Assembly: GCA_012719085.1 (NCBI GenBank)
Contig: JAAYBA010000092.1
Location: 1 to 32,133, forward strand
Length of the DNA stretch: 32,133 bases
Direction: 5' to 3'
From: Planctomycetota bacterium
Lineage (GTDB): Bacteria; Planctomycetota; Phycisphaerae; Sedimentisphaerales; Anaerobacaceae
The notes below the pieces were generated by a model. It had not been told where the DNA came from. It did not search any database and was given only the letters and a program-made list of their open reading frames with translations. Shown piece by piece: positions 14,701 through 22,348 of the stretch. How positions within the stretch are numbered: the stretch's first letter is position 1; each line of letters starts with the position of its first letter. Both the position numbers and the translations under genes were made by a program.

Positions 14701-16824
14701 GGCAGAGCGAACGGGTCGGTAGGTGGTGCCGACGTTCTGGCGATTCGTGTCGACGATGACGATCGGCAGATCGGAACTGAAATCGAGCACGTCGTCCGAC
14801 AGACCGATGTACGTCTGACCGACCACGGCACTCGGCGCCTTGCCCGGCTCATAGGAGCGGGCCAGCACTTCCTTGGTGCCCAGAATCGAGAGGGGCTCGG
14901 TGTACTGCCTGGACGACGCGGTGGGAACCCGGCCGTCGAGGGTATAGTAGATCTCCGCATTCGGATTGGGCGAACTCAATTCGAGCAGCATGTATCCTGT
15001 GAATGTGCCTCCCGGATGGGAGAAGACCGGGGCGGCGGATACCTCCACGTATCCCGCGTTGTTGGCGGCCCCCGGCGTCGGCTGCGCGAAGTACTGGAAC
15101 TCGCCTGCAGAGAAGCCGTACGACAGATCGGCCCGCTGGGCCGGATACCCCTGCTCGACACCGTCGCCGTCGGGCAGGCCGTACTGGTGCGCTACCTGCA
15201 TGTCGGGTCGAACCAGCGCCAGATACTCCCCTTCGGCGCTGAGCGAGAAACTCGCGTGATAGTATCCCGCATCGTCGCGATAGGGCCAGTTGCCAAGACT
15301 GTCCTGCTCCTGTACGCCCGAGGCGAAGATCACGACAGACTCGCCGGCCGGCAGATGAATCGCCGGCAGCGCCCAACGACTCAAATCGTCGGGATCGTCC
15401 GTCAGATACCAGCCGGCCAGATCGACCGATTCGGCGCCGTAGTTGGTGATCTCGATCCAGTCCGGATAGACGGTCCGCCCGGCTACCACCGTCGAGAGCG
15501 TCGTCTCGTTGACCGCCATGAACTCGCTGATCAGCAGCTCTGAGTCCGGAAGCCGGCTGTAGGCGACGCTCAGGTCCGTAGTCTGCTCCCTGCCGACGTG
15601 GACCGTCCGGGCCGAAGGCCGCCCCCAGTCCGCCACCAGATGGAACTCCACGGTGTACGCCCCCGGGACCAGATCGCCCACCACGGCGCCGCTGTTGCGC
15701 CAGGCGCCGCCGTCGAGCCGCCACTGTGCCCCCACGGCCACCGCCTCGGCAGGCGACAGCGTCACGCGCAGGGCGCCCGTCCAATCGGCGAACCAGTCAT
15801 CGGCCAGGCGGGAGAAGTCGGCCAGCGTGACTCCGTCGTTGCCGGTCAGATCGGCGCAGCCGAACGGCCAACCCGCGCAGCCCGGCCCATCGAGCCATTG
15901 TTCGGCCAGAAGCATGACGTCGGCGAAACCGACCTTGCAGTCTCCCGACAGGTCGCCCAGCGGACACGGCGGCTCGACGACGAAGATCACCACCGTGTCG
16001 CGGCCTTCCTGATCGCGTTCGTCCCAGACCTGAAGCTGCAGCGTGTAAACACCCGGCTCGGGAAACGAGACCGTGGCGTTGGGTTCGTTCTCCGTGCCCA
16101 GGAAATCGGCGGCCGGCTGGCCCGTGGACGACCAGAGGATTTTAAGATAATCCGGATCGATCAGGCCTATATCGTTCGGATCGTCGTCGTCAATGATCGG
16201 ACGCATCTGAACGATCGTATGGCCGGCGCCGCGCCAGGGGATGGTTCGATCCTCGCCGGCGTCGACCTCGGGAGGCAATCCCCCTGCCGGACCGCCCAGA
16301 AACTCCACCTCGGCGATCTGCATGCTGTTGGCGCCCGCGGCGCTGCGAACGGATGGAAACAGCAGTTGATAGTGCGTGTACGCCGTCTTGTTGGCGAACG
16401 TGATCGGCGTTTCGTTCATCGTGAAACGAGGCCACGGCGAGGCTTGACCGAAATCCACAATGCTGCCGCTGGCGATCACCGTGTATGGGCCGTCAATGCT
16501 TACGTTGGACCCGCTCAACTCGAAGGCGGTTGGATCGCGCTCGACGGCATCATTGGCGGTGGTGAAGGTCAAGCCGGTGACAATCGTTGGTCCGACCGAC
16601 GGCGTCATCTGAAATCCGGTCGGCTCGGTTTCCCCCTTGAAGTGCAGGTACTTCGTGTTGACTTCGTCGTCGATCGCCAGAGGCGGCGCCTCGTTGCTGG
16701 GCCAGTCGCCGTCGTTCGGGACGCCCCGGACGAAGTCTCCGGGCCTGGTCACATCGGCCCCGGCCGACAAGGAAGCCACTGCCAGCATGAGGGCCAATAC
16801 GAAGAAATGCGTCCGGTTCATCAT
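11788..16824 (-). CDS. Giant secreted CotH-kinase / lamin-tail-domain protein
   Basis: The start is ATG 16824 (another ATG at 16821) behind GAGG; the track's first codon is a GTG. The product is about 1,678 residues with a signal peptide (residues 1-23). Approximate order: discoidin-like domain (30-185); PKD-like domain with a DDDDPND loop (190-285); dockerin-like repeats (290-345: GDLSGDCKVGFADVMLLAEQ and DLTGNDGVTLADFSRL); PEGA-like domain (350-425); lamin-tail domain 1 (430-590, ISEFMAVNE); chitobiase-C-like domain (600-680, YYTLDGRVP); CotH kinase domain (685-985) with GGYMLKIDRPD and the GPLWDFDRS catalytic-type motif; second YYTLDGSDP domain (1100-1130); a beta-sandwich; lamin-tail domains 2 (from 1376) and 3 (from 1537). 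CotH proteins are atypical kinases known from spore coats; in secreted bacterial forms the target is unknown. Surface or extracellular-matrix function is inferred. Confidence 0.93.
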   Translation of the reverse strand: MMNRTHFFVLALMLAVASLSAGADVTRPGDFVRGVPNDGDWPSNEAPPLAIDDEVNTKYLHFKGETEPTGFQMTPSVGPTIVTGLTFTTANDAVERDPTAFELSGSNVSIDGPYTVIASGSIVDFGQASPWPRFTMNETPITFANKTAYTHYQLLFPSVRSAAGANSMQIAEVEFLGGPAGGLPPEVDAGEDRTIPWRGAGHTIVQMRPIIDDDDPNDIGLIDPDYLKILWSSTGQPAADFLGTENEPNATVSFPEPGVYTLQLQVWDERDQEGRDTVVIFVVEPPCPLGDLSGDCKVGFADVMLLAEQWLDGPGCAGWPFGCADLTGNDGVTLADFSRLADDWFADWTGALRVTLSPAEAVAVGAQWRLDGGAWRNSGAVVGDLVPGAYTVEFHLVADWGRPSARTVHVGREQTTDLSVAYSRLPDSELLISEFMAVNETTLSTVVAGRTVYPDWIEITNYGAESVDLAGWYLTDDPDDLSRWALPAIHLPAGESVVIFASGVQEQDSLGNWPYRDDAGYYHASFSLSAEGEYLALVRPDMQVAHQYGLPDGDGVEQGYPAQRADLSYGFSAGEFQYFAQPTPGAANNAGYVEVSAAPVFSHPGGTFTGYMLLELSSPNPNAEIYYTLDGRVPTASSRQYTEPLSILGTKEVLARSYEPGKAPSAVVGQTYIGLSDDVLDFSSDLPIVIVDTNRQNVGTTYRPVRSAFIDVGADGRARIVDAADYAGRGGMKRRGRSTINSPKGSYGFETWDENDRDKEVSIFGLPAESDWILYAPLSFDRAMINNAFMHELSNQIGRYSVRTRFVEMFLGTSGNAVSMGDYVGLYIFMEKIKRDPNRVDIEKLEPWHDAEPAISGGYMLKIDRPDTGDRGFRTARGNPTYGDGTLCYVDPKEAEITAAQSAWIRGYLDAFEEALYGPDFADPVNGYAKYIDIDSFIDHNLLNMLAMNVDALRLSTHMHKRRGGKLEMGPLWDFDRSLNSTDGRDDNPERWRGSGDGTDYLGYIWWDRMFEDANFWQKYIDRWFALRRGAFSNESLNATIDAMAEEIWEAQERNFQRWSGYGPRYGGFEGEISQLKNWLRRRCTWVDSQFVPPPEIVPYGGHVEAGMQVSLVNKAGSGVMYYTLDGSDPRPPETAPTTINTVTLVPDTASKRVLVPTGPVDDAWRGGGPFDDSGWISGSGGVGFEASTGYEQFFRVDVGEPMYGRNASCYIRIPFNLLGDPSEFNYMVLRVRYDDGFVAYLNGVEISRVLFSGTPTWNSAAEANHDDLAAIVFESFDVSAHAGLLRQGSNVLAIHGMNSGTTSSDFLISPEVIVGRVASPDGSTMSSDVRTYTGPITVTASTKVKARTLVTSHAYSPWSGLAEAVFAVGPVAESLRISEIMYHPADPNAEYIELANVGDETIDLNLVRFTRGVDFTFPNVELAPGDRVLVVEGIEAFEARYGEGFLVAGQYTGRLDNAGEWIELQDAAGQVIHSFAYEDDWYDITDGLGFSLTATDLVASDPNALGERAAWRPSVYVGGSPGFDDSAEAVAPGAVVINEVMAAPEAGQPDWIELHNTTDRAIDVGGWFLSDGGRNLTKYEIAAGTILEPHGYIVFYDDLHFGNEDDPGCHASFGLSRNGETLYLHSGSGGHLTGYSTEQLFGASETGISLGRYLGDTGVYEFGPLRVPTPGEANGEP

Positions 16825-16902
16825 CACTCACACCTCAAGGAAACTCACGCATGGCGCCATCCCGTTCCGCCGATTTGGAGCCGTACCAAACGACATCCTC
16901 TT

Positions 16903-16931
16903 ATTGTAGCAGGCCCGACGCCTCATGTCAA
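16903..16931 (-). promoter_or_regulatory. Promoter of the CotH/lamin-tail gene
   Basis: On the minus strand a perfect TTGACA (16931-16926), a 17-bp spacer and TACAAT (16908-16903) form the strongest promoter in the window. The start of transcription would be near 16896, about 72 nt before the ATG. Confidence 0.7.
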
Positions 16932-16969
16932 TTCCGCCAAACCAGGTCCGGGTGAGTGGGGATTGGCCT

Positions 16970-17527
16970 CTACAGCAGATGGGCCAGAAGGATTCGGACG
17001 CCGATGGCGATGAGGACGAGACCGCCGAGGACCTCGATCCGGCTCTCGCAGAAGTGCCCGAACCGCTTGCCGATGACCACGCCGACATAGGACAGACCGA
17101 ACGTGATCAGACCGATGACGACGACCGCAAAGGCCACGGAACGGGTCAGGAGCGACAGCGTCACGCCGACCGCCAGGGCGTCGATGCTGGTCGCGATCGA
17201 CAACGCCAGCAGGACCATCAGATTCGATGGATCGAGATTCTTCTCGGCCGACTCGATCGCGAATGCCTCGTAGATCATCTTTCCTCCGACGAAGGCCAGC
17301 AGACCGAAGGCGATCCAGTGGTCGTAAGGGCTGATGTAGGTCTTCAGGCCCAGGCCCGCCAGCGAGCCGATCAGTGGCATCGCGGCCTGGAACGCTCCGA
17401 AGAACAGCGCCATGCGCAGCGCGTGTCGGACGCGCAACTGGCGATACACGCTGCCGGCGACGATGGAGACCGCAAAGGCATCCATCGCCAACCCGAGGGC
17501 TATGAACAGGACCGTGACAGGATTCAT
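16970..17527 (-). CDS. mntP: Manganese efflux pump MntP
   Basis: This 185-residue inner-membrane protein has the length and pattern of the MntP/DUF204 family, which exports Mn(II). Six hydrophobic segments are visible. The two pseudo-repeats carry the family's Asp-centred motifs: ALGLAMDAFAVSI near residue 10 and ATSIDALAVGVTL near 112. GAFQAAMPLIG near 45 and a Gly-rich last helix (LGGLVLIAIGVRILL) also match. It starts 30 bp after the stop of the metallophosphoesterase gene, so the two may be co-transcribed; many enzymes of that class use Mn, which makes the pairing reasonable. No yybP-ykoY manganese riboswitch fits in the short upstream gap. Confidence 0.95.
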   Translation of the reverse strand: MNPVTVLFIALGLAMDAFAVSIVAGSVYRQLRVRHALRMALFFGAFQAAMPLIGSLAGLGLKTYISPYDHWIAFGLLAFVGGKMIYEAFAIESAEKNLDPSNLMVLLALSIATSIDALAVGVTLSLLTRSVAFAVVVIGLITFGLSYVGVVIGKRFGHFCESRIEVLGGLVLIAIGVRILLAHLL

Positions 17528-17557
17528 GCGCGATCTCGATTGTGCGGTCGGCGCCGG

Positions 17558-18505
17558 CTATGGACCTGGAACGATGTCAAAGACGGCGATCTCCGGCCGG
17601 GCCAGAAACCTCACCTGGGGCGCGGGCCGCCGTTCGAGCCCCAGCCCCCGGTTGACGTAGAGCATCGTGTCACCCACACGATACGTCCCGGACTCGTATT
17701 TCTTGCCGTGCCGGGAGAATGTAATCAGAGCACCGTACAGAGGCAAGGCAACCTGCCCGCCGTGGGTGTGCCCGCAAAGATACAGACTGATGCCCAGGCC
17801 GTCAACGTCTTCGATCAGGTCGGGTGTATGATAGAGAAGGACGTTGAATCGGTCGTGCGGGAGCCCCTGGAGGAAGGCCTTGCCGTCGCGCGAGCGATCC
17901 ATCGCCAGTCCATAGATGGCGATTGTCTCGCCGTCCCTGGCGACGGACACTGTGTCCATATCGAGGCGCTGAAAGCCTGTTCCCTCCAGAAGATCCAGGC
18001 CGGACCAGCGATCAACCTCGAAATTGCCTGTCACGGCGAACTTCCCCAGCGCCGCGTCCAAGCGGCCGAGGGCCTCCTTCAGTCGAGGCAAGCCGGCGAT
18101 ATCGTTGAGATAGTCCCCTGTGGCAACGACGATGTCCGGCCGAAGGGCGTTGACCGTCCGGACCATCTGCTCTTCGTTGCGCGGCATCGCATCACAGTGC
18201 AGATCGGAGATCTGGACGATACGAAACGATGCCTTGCCAAGATGGGGGGTGTGCACGGTCATCAAATTGACCTCGACCCGGAAGGGTTCGATGAAGCGAC
18301 CATAGAGCATGCAGACGATGCCGAGGACTGCAAGAGAATGGACCACCAGGGCCGTCCGGCTCGTCAGTACGGCCCGGACCGGCCGCCGGCGGATCCGAGC
18401 GACAGCGGCGCGCCCGAGAAGAACGGCTTCCCATCCGTACAGAGCGAGCAACACCAGAAGGAAGACCGCAACGGATATCACCTCGTGTGGTCTGACGGGG
18501 ATCAT
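17558..18505 (-). CDS. Membrane-anchored metallophosphoesterase with altered GNH motif
   Basis: This 315-residue protein has two N-terminal membrane segments (residues about 8-30 and 48-68) and then a calcineurin-like phosphoesterase domain of the YkuE/YaeI type. Metal-binding blocks are ISDLHCD near residue 98, GDYLND near 130, LLYHTPD near 225 and GHTHGGQ near 246. The block that is normally GNH(D/E) reads VTGNFEVDRW near residue 160, so the family's catalytic histidine is replaced by phenylalanine, while the Asn metal ligand is kept. It could be slow, altered or non-catalytic. Relatives act on phospholipid or lipid A-type pyrophosphates, but the substrate here is not known. Probably co-transcribed with mntP. 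Confidence 0.88.
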   Translation of the reverse strand: MIPVRPHEVISVAVFLLVLLALYGWEAVLLGRAAVARIRRRPVRAVLTSRTALVVHSLAVLGIVCMLYGRFIEPFRVEVNLMTVHTPHLGKASFRIVQISDLHCDAMPRNEEQMVRTVNALRPDIVVATGDYLNDIAGLPRLKEALGRLDAALGKFAVTGNFEVDRWSGLDLLEGTGFQRLDMDTVSVARDGETIAIYGLAMDRSRDGKAFLQGLPHDRFNVLLYHTPDLIEDVDGLGISLYLCGHTHGGQVALPLYGALITFSRHGKKYESGTYRVGDTMLYVNRGLGLERRPAPQVRFLARPEIAVFDIVPGP

Positions 18506-18600
18506 TTCACGAACGCACCTTCAGAAGACTCGCTGCTCCCTGCGGCCGGCTTCGCCCATCGATAACGTAGAGCAACGTGCGGGCTTCGTCCCTGACCGGG

Positions 18601-19554
18601 TCAGCCGTGCGAAACGGCAGCGCGTACGGCGGCCTTCATCTTGGCCAGGCCCTCTCGCGCGACGGCGAGCGGGTCCTTGTCCCAGTACACCTGACTGAAC
18701 AACTCCAGTGACAGGACCGCCTCGCTGCCGTTGTTGCACAGATCGCGCAGGATCTGCGTCAGCGGCGCGATGCCGTCGCCGGGCATGACGCGGTCGCCGT
18801 CGCGAATCGTTGCGCGCGGCGGGTTGGCCGGATAGTCGTTCAGATGAAACACCTGGATCGTCCGGCTGCTGATCGTCTTGAACCCGTGGAAGTCCGAGCC
18901 ACCCTTGTAGATGTGGTACACGTCGGGCAGCAAACACGCCTTGGGGTGACCGCTTTCGATCACCACGAACATCGATTGCCCAAGCCGGTGCAGGTTCTTG
19001 GAAGGCCCCCAGACCTCCACCTGCGGCACCACGCCGGTCTGGTCGCCCAGTTCCAGCAGCGCCCGGTAGCGCTCGGCCGCTTTGAGCAAATCGAGTTCGG
19101 CCCCATCCGTCGCGCCGGCCGGCGGAGCGGCGATCCGCTTGCCCCCGATCTGAGCGAGCAGGTCCATCTCCCGTTTGACCTGTTCGACGGCCTCGGCCCG
19201 GACGGCGTCGTCATCGACAATCCATCGCGGAAACGAGATGGCGCTCTCCACGCTAAGCCCGCGGTCCTCGATCCGCTTTCGGATGTCGCGGAGCGTGCCG
19301 CCGGAGCGGGTATGCTCCTGAAGGCTCGAAACCCAGGGCTCGATCGCATCATAGCCCGCCTCGGCGGCCACATCGACCTCCCTGGCCAGACCCAGCTTCT
19401 GGCCTCGTATCGTACTGGTGTTCAGGCAATAGCGAAAGCGATTGCCGTCCCCGATCGATGGCTGCGCCCCTGCAGCGGCAGAAACCCGTCCGCCTGCAAG
19501 CAAAGCACCGGCGGCCCCCACGAAATCTCGACGTGAAATGTACCGTTGACTCAT
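18601..19554 (-). CDS. Tat-exported sugar phosphate isomerase/epimerase-like TIM barrel protein
   Basis: I set the start at ATG 19554 behind GAGGAGA; the track's 19707 start overlaps the upstream gene. The 317-residue protein has a Tat signal (SRRDFVGAAG, then LLAGGRVSAAAGA). The barrel follows with RFRYCLNTSTIRG near residue 40, YDAIEPWVSS near 70 and FHLNDYPANPP near 232, in which the His and Asp fit the metal-site pattern of xylose-isomerase-like proteins; LSLELFSQVYW near 285 matches the last strand. It follows the hexose-phosphate mutase gene by 26 bp on the same strand and is probably in its operon. It is the third exported isomerase of this window. Substrate unknown. Confidence 0.9.
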   Translation of the reverse strand: MSQRYISRRDFVGAAGALLAGGRVSAAAGAQPSIGDGNRFRYCLNTSTIRGQKLGLAREVDVAAEAGYDAIEPWVSSLQEHTRSGGTLRDIRKRIEDRGLSVESAISFPRWIVDDDAVRAEAVEQVKREMDLLAQIGGKRIAAPPAGATDGAELDLLKAAERYRALLELGDQTGVVPQVEVWGPSKNLHRLGQSMFVVIESGHPKACLLPDVYHIYKGGSDFHGFKTISSRTIQVFHLNDYPANPPRATIRDGDRVMPGDGIAPLTQILRDLCNNGSEAVLSLELFSQVYWDKDPLAVAREGLAKMKAAVRAAVSHG

Positions 19555-19580
19555 ACAGGTCTCCTCAGCGACGCTCCGAA

Positions 19581-20951
19581 TCAGTCGCGTTTGCCGAGCA
19601 CCTCTTCGATTTCCGCCAGCTTCTCGTCCAGCATCTCCTGTGTCCGCGCCTCGACGTTCAGACGCAGCAGAGGCTCGGTGTTGCTCGGTCGGCAGTTGAA
19701 CCACCATTCCTTGAACCCCACCGTCACGCCGTCGAGCCGGTCGATCTGGCCGTCTCCGTATCGGCGGGCCAGCTCCTCCATCCTGGTCTGCTTGTCCTCG
19801 ACCTTGAAGTTGATCTCTCCGCTGTTGGCATAGCGGCGCAGCGGAGCGATCAGCTCGCTGATCGGCTGATCGGCATCGTTGACCACGTTCAGCAGGTGGA
19901 CCATCGTGATAGCCGCCGAGTCGGCGCAGAAATTATCGGCGTAGTAGAAATGACCTGACAATTCCCCTCCGAAGACGGCATGGGAATCGCGCATCGCCTT
20001 TTTCATATAGGCGTGGCCGACCCGCTCGCGTCGCGGCGTTCCGCCGTGCTTGATGATCTCTTCCATCACGACCCGGCTGCTGCGCAGGTCGTAGACCACC
20101 GCCGATTTCGGCTTCTTCTCCAAGAAGTACGGCACCATCAGGGCCGTCAAAAGGTCGCAACTGACCGTCTGGCCCGTCTCATCGACGAGCATCATGCGGT
20201 CGGCGTCTCCGTCAAAGCACAGGCCAAAGTCGCACTTCTGCCGCTTGACCATCGCGCGAACCTGCGAGAGATTCTTCTCCTTCAGCGGATCCGGATCGTG
20301 CTTGAACTTGCCCGTGTGCTCGAAGTTGATCTCCATGATCTCGACGGGGCCGTCGCCGAAGAGCAGGGGCAGGGCCTTGCCCGCCATGCCGTTGGAGGCA
20401 TCGACAGCGATCTTCTTCTCTTTCAGGCCCGGCCGCAAGAACTGGAGCACATGCTGCTTGTACTCGGCGCCCAGGTCCTGTTCTCGGAACGAGCCGGTGG
20501 GATTGCCCTTGGTGTGCAGCATGGCCATCGCCAGATGCTGGATGTCCTTGAGGCCGGTATCGCCGCCGATCGGAACGGCGCCGCGTCCGGAGACCTTGAA
20601 CCCGTTGTACTTGGCCGGGTTGTGCGAGGCGGTCACCTGCACGCCGCCGCACGTCTTGAGATGATTGATCGCGAAGTACATCTGGGGGGTATCGATCATC
20701 CCGATATCGACCACGCCGACGCCGGCCGAGCGAATGCCCTCGATCAGCGCCTTGGCGATGGGCTCGCTGTGGGTCCGCATGTCCCGGCCGACGCAGATCA
20801 TATTGGCGCCGACCTGGCCCCGCTCGTACCCGGTCATCAGCGACGGCAGGAACCGTGCCGTCGCGCAGCCGATCTTCCAGGCATCTTCTTCGTTGAGCTG
20901 ATCGGGGTAAATGCCCCGAATATCGTACGCTTTGAAAATCTGTGGGTCCAT
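19581..20951 (-). CDS. Phosphomannomutase/phosphoglucomutase
   Basis: This 456-residue cytoplasmic enzyme interconverts hexose 6- and 1-phosphates, feeding sugar nucleotide and polysaccharide synthesis or breakdown. All four signatures of the alpha-D-phosphohexomutase family are present: the phosphoserine loop VTASHNPAKYNG near residue 105, the Mg loop CFDGDADRMM near 245, the sugar-binding loop GGELSGHFYY near 330, and the phosphate loop RPSNTEPLLRL near 420. The N-terminus FKAYDIRGIYPDQ is typical of the AlgC/ManB branch. The start at 20951 has a good AAGGAG site 8 nt upstream. Whether glucose or mannose phosphate is preferred cannot be told. It leads a minus-strand unit with the exported isomerase. 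Confidence 0.96.
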   Translation of the reverse strand: MDPQIFKAYDIRGIYPDQLNEEDAWKIGCATARFLPSLMTGYERGQVGANMICVGRDMRTHSEPIAKALIEGIRSAGVGVVDIGMIDTPQMYFAINHLKTCGGVQVTASHNPAKYNGFKVSGRGAVPIGGDTGLKDIQHLAMAMLHTKGNPTGSFREQDLGAEYKQHVLQFLRPGLKEKKIAVDASNGMAGKALPLLFGDGPVEIMEINFEHTGKFKHDPDPLKEKNLSQVRAMVKRQKCDFGLCFDGDADRMMLVDETGQTVSCDLLTALMVPYFLEKKPKSAVVYDLRSSRVVMEEIIKHGGTPRRERVGHAYMKKAMRDSHAVFGGELSGHFYYADNFCADSAAITMVHLLNVVNDADQPISELIAPLRRYANSGEINFKVEDKQTRMEELARRYGDGQIDRLDGVTVGFKEWWFNCRPSNTEPLLRLNVEARTQEMLDEKLAEIEEVLGKRD

Positions 20952-21273
20952 TCCGCCGACTCCTTTGGTCTTGCGATGCCAGTAAACCGATCCGGTCGCC
21001 CATCCGACCGCCCCGTAGAGGGCGGTTCATCATACCCGGCCCGAACACAGGGTGTCAACCGCCGATCGCGATGGATCCCAAGGTCGGTCGGGAGGGTCGA
21101 TCACATGAACCGGTCCGCCCGGGTCAAGAGCCCGGCACAAGCCTGCATTCGGCCGGGCAATCGCTTGACGCGGACGGTGTTGTGTCTGTATCAACAAGAA
21201 CATGCGATGGCAAAGACACAAACCGGGGCGGCACCGACATCCGGCCGACGACCATCACCAAAGCCGGGGCCGA
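20952..21273. other. 322-bp divergent intergenic region
   Basis: This gap lies between the mutase gene and the SPOR protein gene. It contains the strong minus promoter at 21029-21058 and a weak plus-strand candidate, TTGACG (21165-21170) with TATCAA 18 bp later. The track extends coding to 21202, but codon third positions there are much less GC-rich than in the gene body, so I treat 21202-21273 as leader. Confidence 0.5.
21029..21058 (-). promoter_or_regulatory. Promoter of the hexose-phosphate mutase operon
   Basis: On the minus strand TTGACA (21058-21053), an 18-bp spacer and TATGAT (21034-21029) form a strong promoter. A 7-bp stem with a 6-nt loop (ACCGCCC/GGGCGGT, 21007-21026) lies at the expected 5' end of the transcript. 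Confidence 0.65.
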
Positions 21274-22275
21274 ATGATTGCCATCGCGTTCATTGGCGCG
21301 ATGGCATGGCTTCCTCCGACCCTGGTCGGCGCGCAGGGCCCGGAGATCGCCGCCGCGGACGCCGGCCCCTATTACACCGTCCAGATCCTCTCAGTGCCTG
21401 CCGTTCGGAGCGACCGCGTGCTCCGGGCCTATGATGACCTGAAGGCCAGGGGCCATCTCGTCTACTGCCGCCATGCGTACGTACACGAAAGGGCATACAC
21501 CCGACTGCGAGCCGGGTTCTTCCGCGATCGCCACGCCGCCGAGGCCTGCGCCGAAACGCTGCGCGACAAGGAAGGCCTCCACGGCTTCGTCACACAAGCC
21601 GACCTTGCCGTGGCATCGTTCGGCGAGGCATTCGATATCGTCACCACGCCCAACGATCTCTGGCTCCTGTCGCAGGGATCGCTACGACCGCTGTATCATT
21701 TCGACAGCATCGAGGCGGCCGCCACATGCTCGACCATCGCGATCGGCCCGGACGGAAGGACCATTGCCTTCGCCTGCGACAACCGGATCCTCAGGATCGA
21801 TCTCGACCGCGACACCACAACCACACTGGCGAAGGGACAGAGCGAAGACGCCCTGTTCCGCTGCACCCTGGCCTGGTCGCCCGATGGACGGCACATCGCC
21901 TATCTCGACAGGGTCGGATGGGAGTTGCCGACAAGGCTCTGGATCATGCGATCCGACGGAGACGCAAACCGCTGTCTGGCCGGTGACGACACCGGGCGGA
22001 CACGCGTCAAGAGCTTCCGATGGCATCCTTCCAGACTTGAGCTGTTCTATGTAAGCGGCCCGACCCACGGGACCGTCTCGGTCGGAGGCAGCCTGTACCG
22101 GGTGAATCTTCAGGGACGACGGGACCTCCTCGTGCCTGCCTGCCTCGCGGAGCGGACAGAGGTGTGCCGTCAATTCCGCATCGCCGGCGACCAGATCCAC
22201 TACCGAATCGCGCACTTCGACCCGGACTATCAGGAAATCACATATACGACCCAGACCGCCCCCCTCGACCCGTAG
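21274..22275 (+). CDS. Secreted SPOR-domain / WD40-like beta-propeller protein
   Basis: From ATG 21274 this is a 333-residue protein with a hydrophobic leader (residues 1-20, ending LVGAQG) that lacks the usual basic start. An upstream ATG at 21202 would add an Arg/His-rich stretch with untypical codon use; neither start has a clear ribosome-binding site. Residues about 33-106 match a SPOR domain (YYTVQILSVP, RAGFFRDRHAAEACAETL), a fold that binds denuded peptidoglycan glycan strands. Residues about 140-330 show TolB/PD40-like propeller repeats (IAIGPDGRTIAFACD, LAWSPDGRHIAYLDR). The combination suggests a periplasmic cell-wall-associated sensor or scaffold. Exact role unknown. Confidence 0.82.
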   Translation: MIAIAFIGAMAWLPPTLVGAQGPEIAAADAGPYYTVQILSVPAVRSDRVLRAYDDLKARGHLVYCRHAYVHERAYTRLRAGFFRDRHAAEACAETLRDKEGLHGFVTQADLAVASFGEAFDIVTTPNDLWLLSQGSLRPLYHFDSIEAAATCSTIAIGPDGRTIAFACDNRILRIDLDRDTTTTLAKGQSEDALFRCTLAWSPDGRHIAYLDRVGWELPTRLWIMRSDGDANRCLAGDDTGRTRVKSFRWHPSRLELFYVSGPTHGTVSVGGSLYRVNLQGRRDLLVPACLAERTEVCRQFRIAGDQIHYRIAHFDPDYQEITYTTQTAPLDP

Positions 22276-22313
22276 CCGCAGGCCCCCCGCCCCTGGCCCG
22301 AGGAAGGTCCTTC

Positions 22314-22342
22314 TTGCGTTGCCATGGGCAAAGCAGTATGCT
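22314..22342 (+). promoter_or_regulatory. Candidate promoter of the orphan secreted protein gene
   Basis: TTGCGT, a 17-bp spacer and TATGCT precede the structured leader. Transcription would begin near 22349. The -35 match is weak. Confidence 0.35.
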
Positions 22343-22348
22343 GACGGT

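Noticed and set aside
17528-17557. Manganese riboswitch before mntP
   Set aside because: The 30-bp gap is too short for the yybP-ykoY fold.
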